Below are positions 5,826 to 8,862 of a stretch of 8,862 nt of DNA, one piece after another. The stretch spans positions 1 through 8,862 of the forward strand of contig CALBAF010000188.1 of NCBI GenBank assembly GCA_937926415.1, written 5' to 3'. The notes under the pieces are model-generated. The model searched no databases. It worked only from the letters and a program-made list of their open reading frames with translations, and was not told the DNA's origin. The position numbers and the translations under genes were made by a program. Position 1 is the stretch's first letter, and the number at the start of each line of letters is the position of its first letter. The stretch comes from an uncultured Actinomyces sp. (GTDB taxonomy: Bacteria; Actinomycetota; Actinomycetes; Actinomycetales; Actinomycetaceae).

Positions 5826-6575
5826 ATGACAAACGAGACGATTGCGAGCCAGCTCGCGCACCGCACGATCCGCGCCTACAAGGACCAGCCCCTCACCGAG
5901 GCCGAGGTCACCACGCTCATGGACGTGGCGCGCCACACCGCAACCTCCTCGTTCCTCCAGGCGTGCACGATCCTACACATCACCGACCCGCAGGTGCGCG
6001 AGGCAATCGGCGCCGCGTCCGGCCAGCCCTACGTGGGCGGCACGAAGGGCGACCTGTTCATCTTCGTCGCCGACCTGTACCACAACAGCCGCATCCGCGC
6101 CGAGCAGGGCGTCTCCTTGGAGGCCCTGTCCTCGATGAACCTGTTCCTCACGGCCCTCGAGGACGCGCTCCTGGCCGCTCAGAACGTGGTCGTGGCCGCC
6201 GAGTCGATGGGCCTGGGCACCGTCTACCTCGGCTCGATCCTGGCCGATCCGCGCAGCGTCGTCGATGCGCTGGAGCTGCCGGAACTGACCTTCCCTGTTG
6301 TCGGCCTGCTCGTAGGACACCCGGACCAGGAGCCCGGCCAGAAGCCGCGCATGCCCCTGTCGGTCACGACCGCGAAGAACACGTACCCGCGCGTCGAGTC
6401 CTACACGCAGGCGCTGGCCGACTACGACCGCGAGGTCACCGAGTACTACGACCTGCGCTCGGGCTCGCGCCTCGAGTCCTTCACGCACCTGGTCGCCACC
6501 AACATCGGCGTGGGCGGGGCGCACGTCTCCCCCATCATGGAGGTCCTCAACGAACAGGGCCTGTGCCTGCGCTGA
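5826..6575 (+). CDS. NADPH-dependent flavin oxidoreductase / nitroreductase (NfsA-type)
   Basis: 249-aa nitroreductase-superfamily enzyme of the NfsA/FRP branch: FMN-containing, NAD(P)H-dependent, normally a homodimer that reduces quinones, nitroaromatics or flavins in the cytoplasm. Visible features: HRTIRAYKDQPLTEAEV (12-28), the N-terminal flavin-phosphate Arg motif; ATSSFLQA (39-46), the FMN-contacting Ser segment; MGLGTVYLGSI (128-138), the glycine-rich FMN loop; and VVGLLVGHPDQEPGQKPRMP (158-177), with K173 and R175 where NfsA contacts flavin phosphate and NADPH. Length fits the family. The start is set by the -10 hexamer immediately upstream and by the HRTIR motif falling at the usual distance. 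It is divergent from the hydrolase. Its physiological substrate is not evident. Confidence 0.9.
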   Translation: MTNETIASQLAHRTIRAYKDQPLTEAEVTTLMDVARHTATSSFLQACTILHITDPQVREAIGAASGQPYVGGTKGDLFIFVADLYHNSRIRAEQGVSLEALSSMNLFLTALEDALLAAQNVVVAAESMGLGTVYLGSILADPRSVVDALELPELTFPVVGLLVGHPDQEPGQKPRMPLSVTTAKNTYPRVESYTQALADYDREVTEYYDLRSGSRLESFTHLVATNIGVGGAHVSPIMEVLNEQGLCLR

Positions 6576-6587
6576 CTCTCCGTCATT

Positions 6588-6646
6588 GACGAGGCCGTGG
6601 CCTCCCCTCGTGGTCACCCGACCACCCGGGGCGTCGCGGCCTCGTC
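6588..6646. terminator. Nested hairpin after the nitroreductase gene
   Basis: Three concentric stems: outer GACGAGGCCG/CGGCCTCGTC (6588-6597 with 6637-6646, 10 bp), middle CCCC/GGGG (6604-6607 with 6628-6631) and inner GTGGTC/GACCAC (6610-6615 with 6620-6625, 4-nt loop). It starts 13 nt after the nitroreductase stop and ends 23 bp before the next gene's -10. There is no T-run, so terminator is the simplest but not the only reading. Confidence 0.5.
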
Positions 6647-6669
6647 GCATGACCGACCTGCCGCGCGCT

Positions 6670-6675
6670 TACAAT
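6670..6675 (+). promoter_or_regulatory. Candidate leaderless promoter -10 (TACAAT) of the 6682 gene
   Basis: TACAAT, a 5/6 match to TATAAT, ends 6 nt before the ATG at 6682. ATGACC at 6649-6654 is a partial -35 match but at a short 15-bp spacing. No Shine-Dalgarno is present between the hexamer and the ATG. Confidence 0.5.
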
Positions 6676-6681
6676 GAGCGC

Positions 6682-7335
6682 ATGGCTGAGCTTGGTTTTT
6701 CCACCTACGTGTTTATCGAGCGCATCGCCGCGAACGCGGCCGCGCTGCACCCCTTCCCGGAGCACAACGTGGCGCTCGTGCGGGACGCGTTGGCGGACGC
6801 CGGCTTCGACATCACGATCCTCGGACCGGACGCGCCGGAGGTCGGCGAGGGCGTGTACTTCCAGCCCGAACCTTTCGGAGACGAGGTCATCGGGCTTCTC
6901 GCGGACGCCCTGACCCTGCGCGGTATCGGCACATACGGGTACGCCCTCGTGGATTCGTCGCTGGGAGGCGAGCTGGCCGACATCGCCCTGTTCATGCGCG
7001 TGGGCGACGTGTTCCCCCGTCACGGCCGCCACATCCTCATGACACGCATGTACATTCAGCGCACCCCCACGGGGGCGGGCAACAAGGCCGTGACCTGGGC
7101 CTTCGGCTCCCCCGCCGACTTGGAGGAGGCGAACCGTCTGCTGTCGGAGAAGTTCGACACCGAGCCGGTCACTGACCCGCGAGGGATGGCCGCCATCGAG
7201 ATCCGTCACCCCGAGTTCGCGGCGGGCACAGCCGAGCCGATGGTGCTCCTCGACGAGATCTTCCAGGTGCTGGGCGCCGCCGGCTTCGAGGGCATCACGA
7301 TGTGCAACGACCCGGACGAGACCGCCAGCAAGTGA
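6682..7335 (+). CDS. Uncharacterised 217-aa protein
   Basis: The frame also extends upstream to 6586, but the ATG at 6682 is preferred: TACAAT ends 6 nt before it, and the longer form would be read through the nested hairpin and begin with an atypical Arg/Pro-rich stretch. The protein is soluble-looking, acidic, mixed alpha/beta, with no signal peptide or membrane segment. Notable segments are HPFPEHNVALVRDALADAGFD (first third), GDEVIGLLADALTLRG, RHGRHILMTRMYIQRTPTG (middle), IRHPEFAAG and LLDEIFQVLGAAGFEGITMCNDP (C-terminal). I do not recognise a family, and I see no clear nucleotide-binding or catalytic signature. Codon use matches the chromosomal genes around it, so it looks like a native gene. 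The two tiny membrane-protein genes follow 41 bp later on the same strand with no strong terminator between, so they may be co-transcribed. Confidence 0.75.
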   Translation: MAELGFSTYVFIERIAANAAALHPFPEHNVALVRDALADAGFDITILGPDAPEVGEGVYFQPEPFGDEVIGLLADALTLRGIGTYGYALVDSSLGGELADIALFMRVGDVFPRHGRHILMTRMYIQRTPTGAGNKAVTWAFGSPADLEEANRLLSEKFDTEPVTDPRGMAAIEIRHPEFAAGTAEPMVLLDEIFQVLGAAGFEGITMCNDPDETASK

Positions 7336-7376
7336 CCCTGAAAATCCTTCGTACACGTTATCCAAGAGAGAAAACA

Positions 7377-7652
7377 ATGAGCGATCCATCGAACTCCGTG
7401 AACGTGATCTACATGCTCTTCCTACTGCTGGGGGTGGGTTCCGTGGCCTTCCTCGTCGGAGATCTCATCGCCTACGCCCGTATGATGCTGAGTAGCTGGC
7501 CTCCCAGCCTCGACTACGACCGGCTCAATCACGAGGCTCGCCAGGCGCTCGCTGAAGCAAGAGACGATTCCACGCGGGCCGTCGAGATCCTGCGCCGCAG
7601 GACCCGACTGTCCAAGCAGACTCTCGACACCCTCGTCTCTCTCCAGAAGTAA
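7377..7652 (+). CDS. Small single-pass membrane protein (91 aa), function unknown
   Basis: ATG at 7377 follows a modest ribosome site (GAGAG, 7366-7370). The protein has one hydrophobic segment at about 10-33 (VIYMLFLLLGVGS onward) and then a charged cytoplasmic tail, AYARMMLSS, a PPSLDYDRLNHEARQALAEAR helix and a final basic helix-turn-helix-like stretch AVEILRRRTRLSKQTLDTLV (68-87). By the positive-inside rule the N-terminus is outside. The last stretch loosely recalls the C-terminal domain of ribosomal protein L7/L12, which occurs in some small actinobacterial membrane proteins; this is a weak resemblance. The next gene starts 4 nt after the stop and has a similar layout, so the two products may act together. 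Confidence 0.7.
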   Translation: MSDPSNSVNVIYMLFLLLGVGSVAFLVGDLIAYARMMLSSWPPSLDYDRLNHEARQALAEARDDSTRAVEILRRRTRLSKQTLDTLVSLQK

Positions 7653-7656
7653 CATC

Positions 7657-8004
7657 ATGAATCCCGATCCCCTCTCATTTCTCCTCACCTCCTTCACTAT
7701 CGCCGGCCCCTTTTTCGTCCTCGTCTGTTGGCTGTCGTTCGTCTACGTGCAGCGCAGGAACAACCGTATCCAGCAAAATGCCGCGCGCGAACGCTTCATG
7801 CGCGAATACGGCTACAACCTGGATCTCCTCCGGCGGGCCAACCCCCTGCTAATCTCACACATCCACAAGCTCGCGGCGCGCGCCGGTGTCGAAGCCACCG
7901 TCAGCTACGTGAGAGGTACTGTCCCCTTACCCGAGGACATCGCTACGACGCTGGTGCATACCGAGCTCGCCGCTCCCTCCACCACGCCCGGCCTCATGCA
8001 ATAA
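7657..8004 (+). CDS. Small single-pass membrane protein (115 aa), function unknown
   Basis: It starts 4 nt after the preceding small membrane-protein gene, without a strong Shine-Dalgarno of its own, so translation is probably coupled. One membrane segment at about 8-31 (FLLTSFTIAGPFFVLVCWLSF and on) is followed by a strongly basic cytoplasmic stretch VQRRNNRIQQNAARERFMRE (31-50), which sets N-out/C-in topology. The tail continues with a helical region (LDLLRRANPLLISHIHKLAARAG) and then EATVSYVRGTVPLPEDIATTLV (79-100), spaced much like the end of the upstream protein: A, then R and T, then a closing TLV. The C-terminal ~12 residues are Ser/Thr/Pro-rich and likely disordered. No family is recognised. 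A hairpin terminator follows at 8014. Confidence 0.7.
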   Translation: MNPDPLSFLLTSFTIAGPFFVLVCWLSFVYVQRRNNRIQQNAARERFMREYGYNLDLLRRANPLLISHIHKLAARAGVEATVSYVRGTVPLPEDIATTLVHTELAAPSTTPGLMQ

Positions 8005-8013
8005 ACACCCGCA

Positions 8014-8053
8014 AGGGCCGCCGCGCAACCGTCGTTGGTTGTGCGGCAGCCCT
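8014..8053. terminator. Bidirectional terminator between convergent genes
   Basis: 8014-8030 pairs with 8037-8053 around a 6-nt loop, giving 16 paired positions (one of them G-U) and one C-A mismatch. It begins 10 nt after the plus-strand small membrane-protein stop and ends 11 nt before the minus-strand receiver gene stop, so it can end both. On the minus strand the stem is preceded by an AGGG run and followed by TTGC, with no long T-run. Confidence 0.75.
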
Positions 8054-8064
8054 CTGTCTGCCGT

Positions 8065-8535
8065 TTAGCGGATCGCCTCCATGACGCGCACGCCGTCGAG
8101 CACGCTCACGTAGGGCAGGGGGTTCACGCCGGACTCAAGCACGTACTCCGTGAGCTGGTCACGCACGACCGTTTGCAGCTCCTCGGGGTTCCAGGGCTTG
8201 CCGATGTAGTAGTCCAGGCCCGCCTGATTGACCGCGCGGATCGTATCGGACTGGTCCGCTTGGCCGGTGACCAGGACCGTGCGGGTCGCGCCGAAACGCT
8301 CATCCTTCATGAGCTCCACGAGGAAGTCCACGCCCGACTTTCCAGGCAGGCGATGGTCGGACAGCACCAGCGCCAGCTCGTCCCCGTCCTCGACGATCTC
8401 GTCGACGACGGCCCACGCGTCGTCAACGTCCTCGGCGACTTCGAGCCGGATCTTGTCCCAGAACTGTTCAAGATCGCGCTCGAGTGCGTCGCGCACATCT
8501 GCTTCGTCCTCAAGGGACAGGATTGTCAGGGTCAT
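8065..8535 (-). CDS. Stand-alone response regulator receiver protein
   Basis: 156-aa CheY-like receiver domain with no DNA-binding or other recognised output domain. Key residues are all present: acidic pair D10/E11 (with E9), phosphoacceptor D60 in LVLSDHRLPGKSG, switch T90 in VLVTGQAD and K113 in YYIGKPW. The receiver fold ends at about residue 125, and a ~30-residue tail (EYVLESGVNPLPYVSVLDGVR) follows. ATG at 8535 has a strong Shine-Dalgarno (GAGGAGGA), and its ATGA overlaps the kinase stop by 4 nt, so the kinase directly upstream is its probable phosphodonor. It probably acts by protein-protein contact or phosphotransfer; the target is not visible. The hairpin at 8014-8053 ends the transcript. 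Confidence 0.9.
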   Translation of the reverse strand: MTLTILSLEDEADVRDALERDLEQFWDKIRLEVAEDVDDAWAVVDEIVEDGDELALVLSDHRLPGKSGVDFLVELMKDERFGATRTVLVTGQADQSDTIRAVNQAGLDYYIGKPWNPEELQTVVRDQLTEYVLESGVNPLPYVSVLDGVRVMEAIR

Positions 8536-8862
8536 GATTCCTCCTCGTGTGATTGGGCAGGCAACGAGATCCGCATGATCGTGGATCCCGGGTGAGAGTC
8601 GATCGTGAGGGTGCCCCCATGATCGGCAATGATGCTTCGGACGATGGACATGCCCATGCCCAGGCCGAATCGGACGCGCCCCGCCTTGGTGGTGAAGTGG
8701 GGCTCCATAATCTTGTCGACGATTCCCGGGTCGATGCCCGGGCCGTTGTCATGGATGGTGACGCTCACGCCCTCGGGCGTGGGACGCACGGTGATGCGGA
8801 TGAGGGCCTCTGCCTCGCCGCGGGCGGGCAGCTCGGGTACGCCACCCGAGGCCTCGGCGGCG
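8532..8862 (-). CDS. Sensor histidine kinase, C-terminal ATPase domain (partial)
   Basis: The minus-strand frame is open from the right edge to TGA at 8534-8532, so only the last ~109 residues are seen. The frame continues upstream of the GTG at 8789, which is therefore internal. The edge begins with AAEAS, likely the end of the N-box, then IRITV and VSVTIHDNGPGIDP (G1 box with the ATP-binding Asp), HFTTKAG (F box region), FGLGMGMSIVRSII (G2 box) and GGTLTIDSHPGSTIMRISLP. This is a standard HATPase_c domain, predicted to bind ATP and phosphorylate a His in the missing dimerisation domain. The sensor input lies outside the window. It overlaps the receiver gene by 4 nt, forming a two-component operon. 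Confidence 0.92.
   Translation of the reverse strand, partial: AAEASGGVPELPARGEAEALIRITVRPTPEGVSVTIHDNGPGIDPGIVDKIMEPHFTTKAGRVRFGLGMGMSIVRSIIADHGGTLTIDSHPGSTIMRISLPAQSHEEES

Noticed and set aside
4849..5829. 326-codon open frame on the plus strand opposite the hydrolase
   Set aside because: The minus strand carries a complete Ser-Asp-His hydrolase; the plus product is Arg/Gly-rich with no domain.
5803..5832. TTG start at 5832 for the hydrolase
   Set aside because: It would overlap the nitroreductase start, lacks a ribosome site and adds residues not expected for the fold; the GTG at 5802 matches the leaderless layout.
5973..7389. Two long minus-strand open frames (5973-6650 and 6583-7389) opposite the nitroreductase and the 217-aa protein
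   Set aside because: Shadow frames produced by GC-biased codons; composition is implausible (His/Arg/Gly/Val-rich) and no ribosome site or motif supports them.
1..8862. CRISPR array, tRNA/rRNA genes, insertion sequence ends, or prophage features
   Set aside because: No regularly spaced repeats, cloverleaf-like sequences, transposase frames or flanking target duplications were found by eye on either strand.

Overview
The window is GC-rich, with codons strongly biased to G or C at the third position, lipoproteins with actinobacterial-style lipoboxes, and several genes that appear to start without a leader. This points to a high-GC Gram-positive actinobacterium. An Actinomycetaceae member (Actinomyces/Schaalia-like) is my best guess, from general look only; no rRNA or marker gene is present to prove it. 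Most of the window reads as ordinary chromosome.

Layout, left to right. (1) The 3' end of a DUF985/cupin_5 protein (1-241, +). (2) A 50-residue, highly charged helical protein (390-542, +) with its own promoter candidate, strong Shine-Dalgarno and intrinsic terminator. (3) A three-gene polar amino acid ABC importer (775-3303, +): lipoprotein binding protein, permease and ATPase, tightly packed and closed by a 17-bp hairpin. (4) A toxin-antitoxin pair (3486-4312, +): a DUF1778 ribbon-helix-helix antitoxin and a GNAT acetyltransferase toxin of the TacAT type, behind a perfect palindrome. It uses many more A/T-ending codons than its neighbours and is bracketed by terminators, so it looks like an acquired cassette. 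(5) Two minus-strand genes: a small lipoprotein of unknown function (4388-4789) and an alpha/beta hydrolase (4867-5802). (6) An NfsA-type nitroreductase (5826-6575, +), divergent from the hydrolase with only 23 bp between the starts. (7) An unrecognised 217-residue protein (6682-7335, +), followed by two very small single-pass membrane proteins (7377-7652, 7657-8004, +). (8) On the minus strand from the right edge, a sensor histidine kinase C-terminus (8532-8862, partial) overlapping a stand-alone response-regulator receiver protein (8065-8535).

How they work together: the ABC trio forms one importer. The antitoxin and toxin are translationally coupled through a TGATG overlap. The kinase and receiver protein form a two-component pair joined by a 4-nt overlap. 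The hydrolase and nitroreductase share one very short divergent promoter region. Hairpins at 4330-4377 and 8014-8053 lie between convergent genes and can serve both.

The most distinctive sequence-level observation is that four genes (4789-, 5802-, 5826+, 6682+) each have a TANNNT hexamer ending 6-7 nt before the start codon and no convincing Shine-Dalgarno, the arrangement expected of leaderless mRNAs. Two of these hexamers overlap back to back. I did not find a clearly new biological system. The best candidates for unstudied biology are the 50-residue protein, the tiny membrane-protein pair and the unrecognised 217-residue protein.
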